From Solea solea (taxonomy: Eukaryota > Chordata > Actinopteri > Pleuronectiformes > Soleidae), in NCBI RefSeq assembly GCF_958295425.1, contig NC_081144.1, positions 4,017,739 to 4,081,738 on the forward strand: 64,000 nucleotides of DNA, read 5' to 3'. How positions within the stretch are numbered: the stretch's first letter is position 1; every line of letters begins with the position of its first letter. The notes under the pieces are model-generated. The model ran no database searches and had not been told where the DNA came from. It worked only from the letters and a program-made list of their open reading frames with translations. Below, piece after piece: positions 10,923 to 23,581 of this stretch. The position numbers were made by a program, and so were the translations under genes.

Positions 10923-13105
10923 CTATAACTGTCCACCTCTGGATCTGTAAGATGGAACCATCTGAGCCGAGCCCCGTCCTCTTGCTCCCGTATATCCACC
11001 TCTGAAGCCTCGGCCCCGTAGAAAGCGTCCAGGGACACCAAATGTCTCCAGATTGCGCTTCCGCTCCTCTGCCCATGTTAGCCTGAAAAACAATCAAACC
11101 TGTAGCTCCACATCAGAAGCAAATACAAGCGTTGGGAAATGACAACTCGTTTACCTGAACTTATTTTCAGATGAGATGTTGTCAAAGAAAGACTTTGCTT
11201 TGTCATAGTAGCACTTTGGTCCAAAATGATCGTCCTTTGTAGTCAAATGTAATTCCTCCTTTGACTTCTCATCTACTTCTTGAGTTGCACCTGTACACAG
11301 AAATCGTCACTTCATGTATCCTGAAGGCAAATTCCAAGTACGACAGTTAAAATAAGAAGTAGTTAGTTGATCTGAAAGTCAGAACATTGACTGTAATGAC
11401 ACAGTACTGGTTTAAATGGTCAACATTCAAGAAGAAAGGATAAAATGCAGGACGCAGTATTGTGATGGACTGACCTTTCACTTTGTTCTGCCCTTCCCTC
11501 TCCAGTTCCTCCTTAATAAATTGTGCATTTGATGAATCAAAATCAAAGTCTGTGTCAAACTTCAGAGTGGCTGATGGAGTATTAGCCACCATCAACTGTC
11601 CTCTACTACGGTTCCTGCGCCTCCGAGGCGCTATGGTTCATTAAAAGAAAAAGATATTTCAATTAGTAAAGTGTTTTTTCCCAACTGCATTTTTTCTACA
11701 TTTCTCCATTAGGTTACCTTGTCTTCTCAGCGGTGGCCTATTTTCATCATTCCGTTGCAAAGTTTCCTGGCGAGCTTTGGGTCCAACTTGGCCCAGCTTC
11801 ACTTGAATTCAAAGAGAACATTTACCCTATTAAAATGGTTTGCACCGATGCAGGATCCTCAAGTCTTCACACAATGGCAACATTTAAAAAAAAAAAAAAG
11901 CTATAAATTGTGGCTAAAATTTTATTTTGCTTTTCATTACTGCAATTCTCCATGCTTACAGGTGGTTTCAGTGGGCCTTCTGGGACTGGAACCTTCTCGT
12001 CTGGTCCTCGGGGGCTGCCTCCTCTCCTGGTACTGGTCCCAATCCTGGGATACAGTCAAGCCTCTTCCCTGCCTAGACCTTTCCATGTGGAGGGTTTGAA
12101 CAGCCTTTTCCACCATGGGGGGTCTTCTGACATGCAAGCCAGGAATCACAGGCCCTTAAAAGGGACAGTTCTGATTTTTTGAGTTGAGAACACCAACACC
12201 AAAACACATTTGAGCCACTTGACAAAAAGCTAATTTAATAAAATATATCTAATATCAAGAGAGCATAAATTTTATTAGCTGAGCCTTTTGTCATCTGTCC
12301 CTGCTAGTGTCCTGGTCCAAGGCTGCTCTCCAGAAATGGTAGCATGCTTAGCAAAGTCATTGTTGATAATGTGTCAACATCTCACACAACCTGATCACTT
12401 TAAAAGAGTGCATCTTAATTGTAAAGTATGTAAACAACTTCTACAGAGGACATACAGCTACAGTAAATATGCATATTTGTTTTCACTTTATTAGGAACAA
12501 TTTGTAATTGACTTACCAAGTCCAAGAGCTGCTGCGTATTGTTGATTAAGAAGGGGGTTGGCAGCAAGCTGGTTATAGGCGGGCATCCTCATGGGGCTAA
12601 ACGGTCCATGAGCTGAGTACACGCCCGAAGACCCTGCACTGGATGACTGAACCAGGAAGTTACAATTTTACTCACACCATCTGGGTCTTGATAAAATTTC
12701 CCAGTGTGTGTCATGCTGTTCTTATATACCTGTACTATTGCAGGATCTGGAGGAAGGCCATGATGAGATCTTGGTAGTTCACACAGGGCTATATCTTTAA
12801 TATCACTTCCCCGGAACGTGATGTATTCATAGATATCATCTTTGGGTGGCGTCGGTCTGTCAGTGGGTCGTCCCTCCGTTCCAAAACACTTCACTTGTGA
12901 CAAGACAGCAATTTTGAGAAAGCTTTGAAACAGCCACATGTCAGTGGTGATATCTCTGACTGCAAATGGGCCTGAACCACTCACCTTTCGCCAGAACCAC
13001 TGTAGAGTTTACTTTATCAATTGTGTACAAAATCCCCTCATAGCGATTTTGGGCTCTTGAAATTAACCATATTTTACAGCCAATGAAGGGCTTTACTGAA
13101 CTCAT
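10923..13105 (-). CDS. lsm14b: LSM14B (RAP55B), Sm-like mRNP protein, complete
   Basis: There are eight coding exons on the minus strand: 12985-13105, 12730-12893, 12517-12646, 11960-12154, 11718-11801, 11475-11630, 11155-11290 and 10923-11082. Phases join into 381 residues plus TAG, close to the human length. The N-terminal LSm domain spans roughly residues 1-80 ([20 protein letters not shown], then [17 protein letters not shown]). The middle carries [18 protein letters not shown] and a [10 protein letters not shown] block. The DFDF motif is in [14 protein letters not shown]. The FFD box is [16 protein letters not shown] and the TFG box [14 protein letters not shown]. An RGG-rich tail follows ([15 protein letters not shown]). 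The family binds DDX6 and 4E-T and acts in P-bodies and stored oocyte mRNPs. LSM14B over LSM14A rests mainly on the TAF4 neighbour and on the tail. It is transcribed divergently from TAF4. Confidence 0.93.
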
Positions 13106-13790
13106 GGCTACACAATTTTTAGGACAGCCGCTAGCAAACTCCAACAACAACTCGCCTCATGTGGCAGCACCCAAACAAAAGGGGAACCAGAAACAATTTA
13201 TAGGCGTTAAACAGGTGACCCGAAACCACGCCCACTGATTGGTTGAAACACACCTGGCACTAATTCACTGTCAGTAACTGTGGATGCTGGACCTTTATCC
13301 ATTTTTTTTTTTAATATATATTTTTTTTCTATGTCGTCATGATTATTTGTAACAGTACCATTTATGTGGACAGCGTGTGTGTAGTTGACGCGGACTCTTT
13401 TCTGGACAACATTTATGACAGCTGAGTGCTTGGGACAGCTGCTGGGTCTCCGGGAAAAAAAGTAGCAGCCATTTTGGGTCGTCTACGATATAGTAAAATG
13501 CTTCAATGCAGTACATAATCTCACAAATATGTGCTATACCGAACAGAAACTTCCCGAGACAGTGTCCGCGTTGTGATAATGTCCAGCCGGGAGCGACTCT
13601 ATCAGCGCCGGTGTCGTTTTCCCGGTATAGTAACTACCGTACACTGAGCTCACACTGACTGCAGCTCACAAGTATTTGATCCAGGATTTATTTTCCTCAA
13701 CGAGCCAATCACAGCGCCCGGTGAGGCCACGTCACTGAGTCCACATCCAATCGGCGCATGCGTCTCGCGAGCGAGCGTAGCTCGGCAAAG
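13106..13790. promoter_or_regulatory. Bidirectional LSM14B/TAF4 promoter region
   Basis: There are 685 bases between the divergent start codons. There is no obvious TATA box near either start. Sites seen: CCAAT at 13705-13709 and 13747-13751; ATTGG at 13238-13242 on the LSM14B side; an NRF1-like GCGCATGCG at 13754-13762; TCTCGCGA at 13763-13770; and a YY1-like AAGATGGCGG that overlaps the TAF4-side ATG at 13791. This pattern is typical of housekeeping divergent promoters. Transcription starts are inferred, not seen. Confidence 0.6.
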
Positions 13791-14025
13791 ATGGCGGTGG
13801 GCTCCGATTCGCTGGAGAATGTTTTGTTGTACGCGAAGGGTGGCGAAAAAGTAGTTAGAAATGTAGTCGGGTTTCTTGAGTGTGAGCTATCATGAGTGGA
13901 TCACGTCAGCGCAGTAGAGAGAGTTCAGCGTGCAGCGAATCACGTCGGAAACTCAGCCGTCGGCAACAATTCTAATGTTCAGTGCAGCAAAATGGGACTT
14001 TAACAACAAGAGCTTGCTAAGGCAG
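13791..14025 (+). other. taf4: TAF4 first exon with conserved N-terminus and in-frame TGA
   Basis: The ATG at 13791 opens MAVGSDSLENVLLYAKGGEK, which aligns with the human TAF4 start (MAAGSDLLDEVFF...) and continues to GFLECELS. TGA then stops it at 13893-13895. The same frame is open for 35 further codons (ERVQRAANHVGNSAVGNNSN) before TAA at 14001. A GTAAGA donor follows at 14026, and its phase fits an acceptor at 14189. A second possible donor, GTGAGC at 13882, would fit a weaker acceptor ending at 14239 and would bypass both stops. Either this shorter exon is used, or translation begins at 14131 or 14242, or the stop is a sequence error or variant. Confidence 0.6.
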
Positions 14026-17000
14026 GTAAGATAGCTGCCCGCTCCGGTTAGCTAACGTTAGCTTATTTTGGTCACGTTGTTCAACTGGTTGTAGCTAACT
14101 TGGCTCCACTTGTGTCGGCTCCCGAAACTAATGCGAAGCGGAGAGTTGTTGGACACTCCGTTGATTTCACGTGTCTCCGCTGCTGTAGGAACTGGAGTGC
14201 ACGGAGGTGTCATCAACTGTGCGGGGTCCTGCAGTTCAGGCATGGATGGAGCAGCCGGGACAACATCACCGGCGAGACTGAACATGACAGCCCCGCCAAG
14301 TGAGTCCAAGTCGGCGACGGCTAGCGGAGTCTTTTCGGTAGGACCAGATGGAGCATCTTGTGTTGGGAAACCAGGAAGAACTGGTGTTCAGACTTTAAAT
14401 GGAAGTGTCGTGGTCACGAACTGTCACATTCCAGCTGACGGTAGCAGTGACAGCAACTCTCAGCCAGCTGTCACGCTTGTAAACAACGGACCTGTTTCTG
14501 CGATCAAAGGCAGCGCAGCACCTCACTGCTCTATTATTCAGACTCCAGTCTCGAGTGGACATAATACGGTCACCTCGCCTGTGATTTCGTCTCAGTCCTC
14601 CGTGAATAGTGTTCCCACGGTCACGCTCGTCAGGCCACCTATGCAAACTCCCAGCAACACCTCACACCTTACCACAGTCTTAACAACGGCACCTGTCACG
14701 GTTGGATCTGTTGCCAACTCCACAAAGACTATAGTGCAGACTGGTGCACAAGTCGTCGCTTCAACTGTTTTGACCGGGACAACCGCGACTGTATTGCAGA
14801 ACCTGAGGACTTCAGTACCATCAGCAATCGCTGCCGCTTCTCCTGGTGGAGTTCGAACCATTGCCCCACAGGTGCTGGCCCCTCGACTTACTCAGCATCA
14901 TCAAAATGCCCCAAACGCTCCAAATATCCAAAACATCCAGCTGCCTCCAGGTAAACTTATAACCAGTTTAAGAACATCATAAAGTTTTCTCTTGTAACAA
15001 GTTAGACAGTCACCGTGTCTACATGGACAACAATAATCTGACTACTACTGACCAGATTATAATGTTTACATGAAATGCTACTAGAATATTCCATTTATAT
15101 TCCACTTTACATGATAAGCAAATTCAGATCATAGATATGTATTTGGCACATTAGAAAAAAACAGTGCTTAACAAAAGCAAATGGTTAGACAAGGCAAAGA
15201 CAGTATGAGTATAAAACAATTTAAACAGAGGCAAACAATAAGACTGCTTCAGAATTACAAGGATAAGGAAGATTTAAAACAGCAAAGAAAAGGCCCAGGA
15301 CGTCGGATTTGCATCTAAAAAGTCCTATTGGATATTATCTGATCAAAACACATCTACGTAATGCAAATGATTGTAATCACGTTGTCTTTCTAGGGACAAT
15401 AGCAAAGTATGGCTATGGCTAAATATATGTAACTAAGCATCTCTCCCACAGTTTGAATAATGGTCAGACCCCTCTCTTACATTAGATAATACTAGAGCAG
15501 ATTTTGCTTTTAACCTCGGGCTATTAATGGAATAATTAAGAATTTGTGACACAAAACAAAATTGCTCAAATGTAGAAATTATTTCAGGTTTGGGAATCTT
15601 CAATCGTTCAGACCGTAAAATGTTACAACCACAAACACAGTTATTCTAAAACATTTTGCATACTATTATATAGCATGTATTCTCCCACAACCCAGCACAA
15701 AACAGTTTTGTTGTTCTGATATACTTTGGTACTAATTTGTTATAGATCAGCATATGGGCAATAATTGATAAGATACAAAAAGTGCATGATTCAAGTAAAT
15801 AGTTGTAATTTACTTTCAACTGTGCCCTGAAATTATACATTGTTTCAGGGCTTTAAATGCTTTTGATTTATATAACAGTATTCACCCATGAACCACAACA
15901 TTTAATCCAATTATCGGTTTCAATGTTGTGCCTGTTTACTGTAAACACATGGAAATTCTCCCCCTGGCATTGTACCCATTTTTATTTTCTGCCCTGTCAA
16001 TTTTAGATTTTCTTTCTGTTGTGCAAAAGGACATGATCAAAGTAAGATGCTACAGCTCCAGGAGCTAAAATCATTTTGAAAGGAACTCATCAAAATGGGA
16101 GGTGGTGCTTGTAGCCTGAGGAGATAATTATAGTCTGCTGAATCTTCCTTCAAAGTATTGGTTGTAACATTATGCTTCCTGTTATTCACCATAAGCATCT
16201 TAACTACCTTCCTGTAAAAGAAATATAGCATTTTCCATTAACTAGATTTCATTGTCACTTTTCAGGGGTTGTTAATTTTTATGTCACTACATCTATTCAG
16301 AGGAATAATTCATATCTCCCTCGTGTCACGTTGGTGTATTGATTAGACGGATGGGAACAGAAAAGCATTAACCTGTGTAACCCTCCGACCTGTGCCTGTT
16401 ACAGGCATGGTCTTGGTTCGTAGTGAGAGTGGGCAGCTGCTGATGATACACCAGCAGACCTTGGCTCAGATGCAGGCTCAGTCGCAGTCCCAAAACGCCA
16501 TGACGCCGCGACCCGTCGCCCCCACGAGCACTCCACCTGTGCACATCACTTCTCTACAGGTACCAGGACTGAGGATGAATACATGGCCCCCAGTCACAAT
16601 CGCAAAATATGACTCATACCTTTTAGACAGTGATGCACAAATATCATGCAATAGATGTATAGTGTTGCATTTGCAGCAAGAAGTTTGTGTCGGTCAGAAC
16701 AAGGGCATTTCTGCATGGAGTTTGGATGTTCTTTCCATGTGTGTATGGGTTTTCTCCGGGTTCTCCGGTTTCCTCTCAGTCCATAAACATGTAGATTTGA
16801 GGATTAGGCAAATTGGACACGCTAAATTGACCGTAGGTGTGAGTGTCGGAGTGAATGGACTGGCTACCTGCTGACTGAACTTCTTGAGTGATCGATAGTC
16901 AATGTTTCAGTGCCATTTAACTATCTTTTAATTTTGCACATTGTGAAGTAAAAAAAAAAACACATTTTACATTATAGTCTGATTTAATTACATTTTGGCT

Positions 17001-20000
17001 GCTATTTTCTTATGCACACGCTGGCTGAGTGGTTTCCGATCAAATCTGATGGCTTCAAATACAAATGAGTCAACAAACCATAAGAAGTCAGGGAGAAATG
17101 TGAAAATATGTTACATTTTTATTGGTGAAACTATAAGTGCTATTTTGACTTACGTATGTTCAACGTGTACGTGTCATGTCCCTATAGGCTCCAACTGCAT
17201 CACTGCTCACTCGTTCAGTTGCCCCCACCACTATTATTAAACAAGCGACCACAGCCCAAACCTCTGTGACAGCCACCACACAACTGCAGAGGCCTCCTGT
17301 GTTGCAGGTAACTCCATCACACATCTCTTTTGACAGTTTTCATTGCCCGTGCAAAATATGAAGTCAAATGAATCCATTAGTACTGTCCATTCCATCTTCA
17401 AGAATGGTAACTAATGTCCATTTGAATGACTCAGTTATTACATCAAACCTGGCTTGTGGAGTCTGTTACTCTTGGAGAATGAAGATTAAACCAAACTGGC
17501 AGCTCTGTGTAGGACATTCAGTTTATTGGCACACTTTTACAACCGTAAATTTGGCTTAAATTGTATTGCGTATTGGTCATTATATGGGCATAGCTTGATA
17601 ATAATTGCATCAACTTTATAATTTCCCTTTGCTCTCCTGCTCACGTCACTCAAGTCAAGGCATTTGTCTTTATCTTCTTTTTCTCTTTGCCTAAACTCCG
17701 TGTTTCACTCATGGACCTTTTTTAGTTTTTGTTCCCTCTCACCTCCCACGGATTGTCCACAAATGTCGCTGTGCTCACTGTGTAATTTGGCATTGCTTCG
17801 CTTACGATTGCCAACAATATGTACTAAAAAATTGGATTATTCTGCAGAATCTGACTCAAGTACTTGCAGTGCATGTTTGAAGAAGCTTGTGATTTTAGAT
17901 AAAGTCTTTTTCATTTTTCTGTTTATCTCATTCGTGGGTCTCCTAAGTTCTGAAGAGGATAGGAGTTTCAGTTTCGTTGTTTGTGTGGTCATCCTGTTTT
18001 GCCAAATACCTGCAAACAAAAGCTGGGCTTCCATTGTGTAATTGTCTTGCTGTTGTAATTGAATATTAAAACAGCAAACTGCAATATCAAGCTCTTCCAA
18101 GGATGAATTGTACTTGGAAATCAAAAATTGTTTCCTACATTTCATGTCAAGACTGTATATTCACTGACGTTTATAGAACACCATCATGATGGGAGGAGCT
18201 GCTACCACCCCAGAACAGCCACTGGGGACGTCCACCACTGTTCAGGCTGGATCTGCAGCCACTACAGTAACAGCAAGGTGTGGGCCCATGAGGCCCCCTC
18301 CAATAGCTGTCTCAGCTGTAAGAGAGAAGTACTAAGACTGGATCATTTTGTCCATGTCCTGAACTGTAAGTCTAACGTGTATAATAACGAGATGTGCATG
18401 CTGTTCTTGCAGGAGACACTGGAGAATGTGAAAAAATGCAGAAACTTTCTATCCACGCTGATTAAGCTGGCGTCCAATGGAAAACAGACCTCCGAGACGA
18501 CGGCCAGTGTTAAGGAGCTGGTCAAAAATTTGCTGGTATGTTTTTCTACATCCCATCCTTCATCTCACACTCACACAACAAAAGCAGCTATTGTGATTCT
18601 CCAATTAAAATCTGGTATCTAGTTAGTGGCATAATAGCACTTTATTTAAAGAGCACATTATCAAGATGGTAGTAATTTTGCTACCCTTCAGTTAGGGGTG
18701 CATAAAGCATCTACAGTCTGCATGAGGATCTGTTTTTGCATCTGTACAGAGAGGTGATCTCTATTGCTGCCTGGTAAATCTGCCATTATCACTCTATTAA
18801 GTTAAGGAACATCTGTGTGTCTGTGTGTGTCTCAGTTGAAGCCAACATAAAAACATCTTATCAAATAGTTTTAATTTCTCTTCATATGATGGCAAAGGGT
18901 CCTTTTGATGTCTTTGAAGTGCCCCACCAAAGGCAAGTGCCCTTTATCATTTTTAAATAGCTTTGATGTAAAAATGTGACATCTCAGATGATGAAAGAAG
19001 CGTGATGTTACTAATCTATTATTTCAAGAAACGTCTGTCTGTCCGTCTGTTAATCACAATAATGTTCACCTGACAGACTTCAAACTTGGCAGGTGACTTA
19101 CTATGAGTGCCAGTGTGTGCAGTGTGGTAAAAATGCAACAGATTTATCACTAAATGAGCCGCTTCCTCATGCCGAAAGACAGTCAATGCCAATAGAGGGA
19201 AGATACACAAGTCCACCCATCCATAGTGTGGTGCACTGTGATTGCTGATGCTTGTGTAATTTAAGCTTTTGTTTTTGAAAAGCGGGTTCATAGTGTCTTG
19301 TGTTACCTTTGTCATTGGCTTTGCCAGATATTTTGTTATTAGAGTAACATGAGTAAACACAGCAGATGACTACTGGCCTGGGATTAATTCTAGAGCTAAA
19401 CCGCCACCAACTAAAGTGTGACAAACAATTTCAAGTGACACATTTTAGACAAACCTCTCCTCTTTTTTTTTTTTTGCCTAGACTTGAGCACTTGGTTTGT
19501 TGCTGTATGTGCTCAGCAGCCCTGCTCCACTGTGACTGAAAACAAAACGACAGGTTTTGTTTATCAAAACATCACAAAAGGCCATTGCATTCAAATGTGA
19601 TTCTCTGTCTTTTGACCAACAGGAAGGAAAGATAGAGCCTGAAGATTTCACCGGTAGGTTATACCAGGAGCTCCATTCCTCACCACAGCCTTACCTTGTG
19701 CCTTTCCTGAAGGTAAGTTCAGGTTAACATGTTCCCACTTTGTGGTGTAGACGGAACACAGTACTGATCAGGCACATTCAGCTCGACTGTGCAGAGTCTG
19801 TAGTGATTTTCTGTGTTTATGTTTGTGTTAAATTGCCATGTTAGATTGAGATAGGGTTCTTGTAGGTCCTTTTATTTTCACATGAGCTTTCAAATCACTA
19901 ATGAGCTGTTTTTGTTTGCCATTTTGCGCTTAAATACATACTTTTTGCACATTTTAATTTGTTACATGATTCTATACCGCAATATATATGTATTATTATT

Positions 20001-23000
20001 ACTATTTCATGTTAGTTTAATATTATCTTTTTACTTCTAATCATTGTCCTGGCAGTGTTTTGGAAGTAAAGTGTGTAACGCACTCTTGCCACTTTTGAAT
20101 GATTAACGAAGTGTTTAAAAAATTTGATTTTGAATAACTTCTGTTTTCATACAACTGTTTATTCCACAATTATTTTCTCATGTTTTGACCGTGGCTGTGA
20201 AACTCTGCTTCTATTTTACACAGACTTGTGTGAAATGTTCATATAGTCTTTGTGCCCCGCAGAGAAGTCTCCCAGCGCTGCGTCAGATGACTCCAGACTC
20301 TGATGCCTTCATCCAGCAGAGCCTCCTGCCTCAGCCCAGCACTCGGCCTGCTGCGGCGGCTTCTACGGCCCTCACCGCTGTGGTGCTGCGACCTCCGCTG
20401 TCCACTGCAGCCACTGCAGCCACCAGCACCGCTGCAACCAAAACCACAGTCATCAGCCTCACTCAGACGCCGCACAGCAAATCAGCACTGGTAATATTTC
20501 TGTTGTGATTGACTCACAGGTGGAAGTTCCTAAGTGTATCCGTCTGATTTTTGTTTCCTCCTTTGTTGTGTTTCTCCTCCTTTGTCAGATCGTGCCACAA
20601 CAACAGGGGGCGATGGCGAGGACACAGATGACAGTAACTCAGTCTCCCATGGTGACACTGAGAGGACAACCTCAAAGTCGCATCGTTGTGGGTCAGCAGC
20701 CACAGGTCGTCAAACAGCTACAGACAGGTGGTTATTTATCAGAGGGCATCACTGCAAATGCTCTAAGGTCCTTTTAAGTCTCTTAAAAGTGCTGTGTACT
20801 CTATGGAAGTGCTGCCACCCTGTGGATATTGTCTGTAACTGCAGGATAAAATCCAGTATTTGATAAAGATGCCAATTTTGATTACAAAAAAAAAAAATCA
20901 GACTTTTTATTGACATTGTGGATGCGTTTCAAGCTGTTTTCACTGCAGGAACATTGTTGTCGTTGTTCTCACTTATCAGCCTAAGTCTCAACTGGCTTCT
21001 GTTACTTTCAGTTCCAGCTGTGAAACAGATGTTGGCTCCAGCGGCAAAAGGAGGACAAGTCATCAGTCAGACCCTTCTCACTGCTGCTCAGAGGAACAAG
21101 CTGAAGGAGGCAGGAGGAACCTTCAGGTGTGTCTCACATCCAATTAAATATTCAGTTGGTGCCTTTGTCCAGCGTATTTTTGTACTATGATTAGGGAGAA
21201 TAATTTGGCACATGTTATACAGTATTTGCCCGTAGATTCACTTCCTCTTTTGCTTCAGTATAAGATTTGTTCTAATCTTTGTACAATGTGAGTTTTCTTT
21301 TTACTTGAGTTAGCAGAGAACACCAAAAACAGATGTAAATTATGTTCATGTTGCCATCTCTCTAATACATTTTCTTTTAAATGTAGGGATGATGACGATA
21401 TCAATGATGTGGCCTCTATGGCAGGAGTCAACTTGTCGGAGGAGAGTGCCCGTATCTTAGCAACCAGCTCTGAACTTGTTGGCACGGTGACTCGTTCCTG
21501 TAAGGACGAGGCCTTCCTCTCCACCACCTTACTCACCCGGAGAGCTCTTGAGATCGGTGAGACACATTAACTGAGAAGGAACGGTGCGTTCTTGGTTGTT
21601 AAGGTCGACGCTGTTTCACTACTGTCCAAAACTTAATCCACGCTCCTCTCGCCGTGACAGGTAAGAAGTTTGGCGTCAGCGAGTTGAGCTCAGACGTGAT
21701 CAACTACATTTCCCACGCGACACAGCAGCGGCTCCAGAACCTGCTGGAGAAGGTGTCACTGGCGGCCCAGCAGAAGAACATAAATTTGAAGGTGACAGTT
21801 CAGTTCATGAAAGTCATTTTTGTAAAGTGGAGCAAAGCAAAACAGACTCATTGGAAAAGGACTCCGTTCTCTTTCAGTTTATACATATCTTATATCCCTC
21901 TCACCCCCCTTGAGGTGTCTTTGTGTGTATCTTCCTCAGTCTTCCTTCTGTCCCAGGTCATATGGATAGATTGATAGATGGTTAGAAAGATTCTTCTGCT
22001 GATTCTCCACATTTTGTCATGTCATCACCACACGTGTTGTTAAGTTGTTCTCCTGTGGTGCACTTTGCTTTGAAGTGTGTTGTAGTACAACCATAGTGTT
22101 TCTGTGCTTTGTAGACTGTGGCTATTTGATGTGGACCTTGTTTTTGTTATTGTTTTGTTTTTTTTATCTGGAGAAGCACAGTCTTTTTTTCCCCCCCCTT
22201 GACTCAAACACACTCCTCCATGAGCTGCAGCTGTTGCTCTGCACATGCGATCCGGTTAATGATGAAGTGAGTTCTTTTGTGTTCACAGTGAGCAGGTGAA
22301 ACCATAACACGGACTCAACGTGAACTGTAGCAGGTGGTCTGAGTTCGGTTCACTTCAGAGTGGTCCGAAGGTTTTTTTTGGACTGTTTGGAGGACTGAAA
22401 GGACTAAGTGTCTTAAGAGTTTGCCATTTACTGTTCCTCTGGTTTTCATGTCGTACTTTTTTGCTCCTTCTGACCCATTGAACCTCCAGGAGGACGAGCG
22501 GGCCGAGCAGGTCAGCGACGTGCGAAGTCAGCTCAAGTTCTTTGAGCAACTGGATCAGATGGAGAAGCAAAGGAAGGAGGAGCAAGAGCGAGAGATCCTC
22601 ATGAAAGCCGCCAAGGTAGCAACGCTCACTTTCACGACACCATATATAGTAATTACTATATACTAAACTGTCATGACTGCACCGAGAAGCTAAGTGAGTG
22701 ATCTCGGGTCACTGTCATTAATATGCATTTCCTTGGCTGCTAGAGATAAGATATGCTAACTTTGAGTGAGTGAATGAATAAAACAATTGGGGGAATAAAT
22801 TGAACACATCCATCTTGAATTATTAAAATGTCCTCTACATTACTGCAGTCTCGGTCGCGGCAAGAGGATCCCGAGCAGCTCCGACTCAAACAGAAGGCCA
22901 AAGAGGTAAATAAATGCTTCTAAACGTGACTTAATGAATTGCTTTCTTATAGCGACGTATTTGGCTGAACTGTGCCATGCGTGTTTCAGATGCAGCAGCA

Positions 23001-23581
23001 GGAACTGGCTCAGATCAGGCAGAGAGAGGCCAACCTCACGGCTCTGGCAGCAATCGGCCCGAGGAAAAAGCGGAAAGCGCACTCTCCTGTTCGAGGTGCC
23101 AGTGCAGAGGTGAGGAATACGTCAAGACTGCAACCGCTTTTCAGGCGTCTCGCATTTACTAGCACAGTGTTGTTTCCTGCTGTCGTGACTTCAAACAAAT
23201 CAACTCCTGTGTGCGGCTAAACACCACCGTACTGAGAAACACAGTCGCTGATAAGCTTAATCATCCTAGGGTTTTTTCTATTTGTTTATATTTAAATCAC
23301 TACAGTAGTTGATTATTAATTGATTCATTGTTGCATTGCTTATCACAATAAATAAATAATTACTGACATTGTTTCATCAAACTCATCACTAACTGTTTGT
23401 TTTCTCCATCCAGGGCTCAGGATCAGGGCCGTGCCCGCCTGCAGGCTCCAGTGGAGCCGGCTCCAGACAGTTTATGCGACAGCGCATTACCAGAGTCAAC
23501 CTCAGGGACCTGCTCCTCTGCCTGGAGAATGAAAGAGGGACCAGTCACTCACACCTGCTGTATAAAGGCTTCCTCAAATAG
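13791..23581 (+). CDS. taf4: TAF4, TFIID subunit 4
   Basis: Well-supported coding exons: about 14189/14240-14950, 16405-16559, 17188-17307, 18177-18317, 18413-18535, 19623-19712, 20263-20490, 20589-20727, 21012-21126, 21387-21556, 21661-21791, 22490-22615, 22849-22905, 22990-23109 and 23414-23581. From the ATG at 14242 they join into 863 residues, shorter than human TAF4 (about 1,085) through a smaller N-terminal half. Residues about 1-375 are Ser/Thr/Val/Gln-rich (SVPTVTLVRPPMQTP, NIQLPPGMVLVRSESGQLL). The TAFH/NHR1 domain starts at about 376 (ENVKKCRNFLSTLIKLASNG, then PYLVPFLKRSLPALRQMTPD). The C-terminal histone fold that pairs with TAF12 begins at about 605 (DDDDINDVASMAGVNLSEES). The protein ends ITRVNLRDLLLCLENERG...YKGFLK. 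TAF4 is a core scaffold of TFIID in the nucleus. TAF4 is favoured over TAF4B by sequence and synteny. The first exon at 13791 is problematic and is described separately. Confidence 0.95.
16735..16870. repeat. Dispersed teleost repeat fragment in TAF4 intron
   Basis: The words TCCGGTTTCCTCTCAGTCCA, AAACATGTAGATT and GTGTGAGTGTCGGAGTGAAT are degenerate forms of a very common fish interspersed repeat. Related pieces lie at 31090-31160 and 38690-38960 (opposite orientation). I do not assign a class. Confidence 0.5.

Noticed and set aside
11910..12182. Plus-strand frame of 90 codons over LSM14B exons
   Set aside because: Antisense shadow of the LSM14B exon at 11960-12154, whose splice sites and phases fit exactly.
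14100..14303. 67-codon plus-strand frame at the start of TAF4 exon 2
   Set aside because: It is out of frame with the TAF4-like sequence that follows, and its stop at 14301-14303 lies within the exon.
17664..18041. 125-codon plus-strand frame in a TAF4 intron
   Set aside because: Low-complexity Ser/Phe/Leu content, no family similarity, and it lies between well-fitting TAF4 exons.
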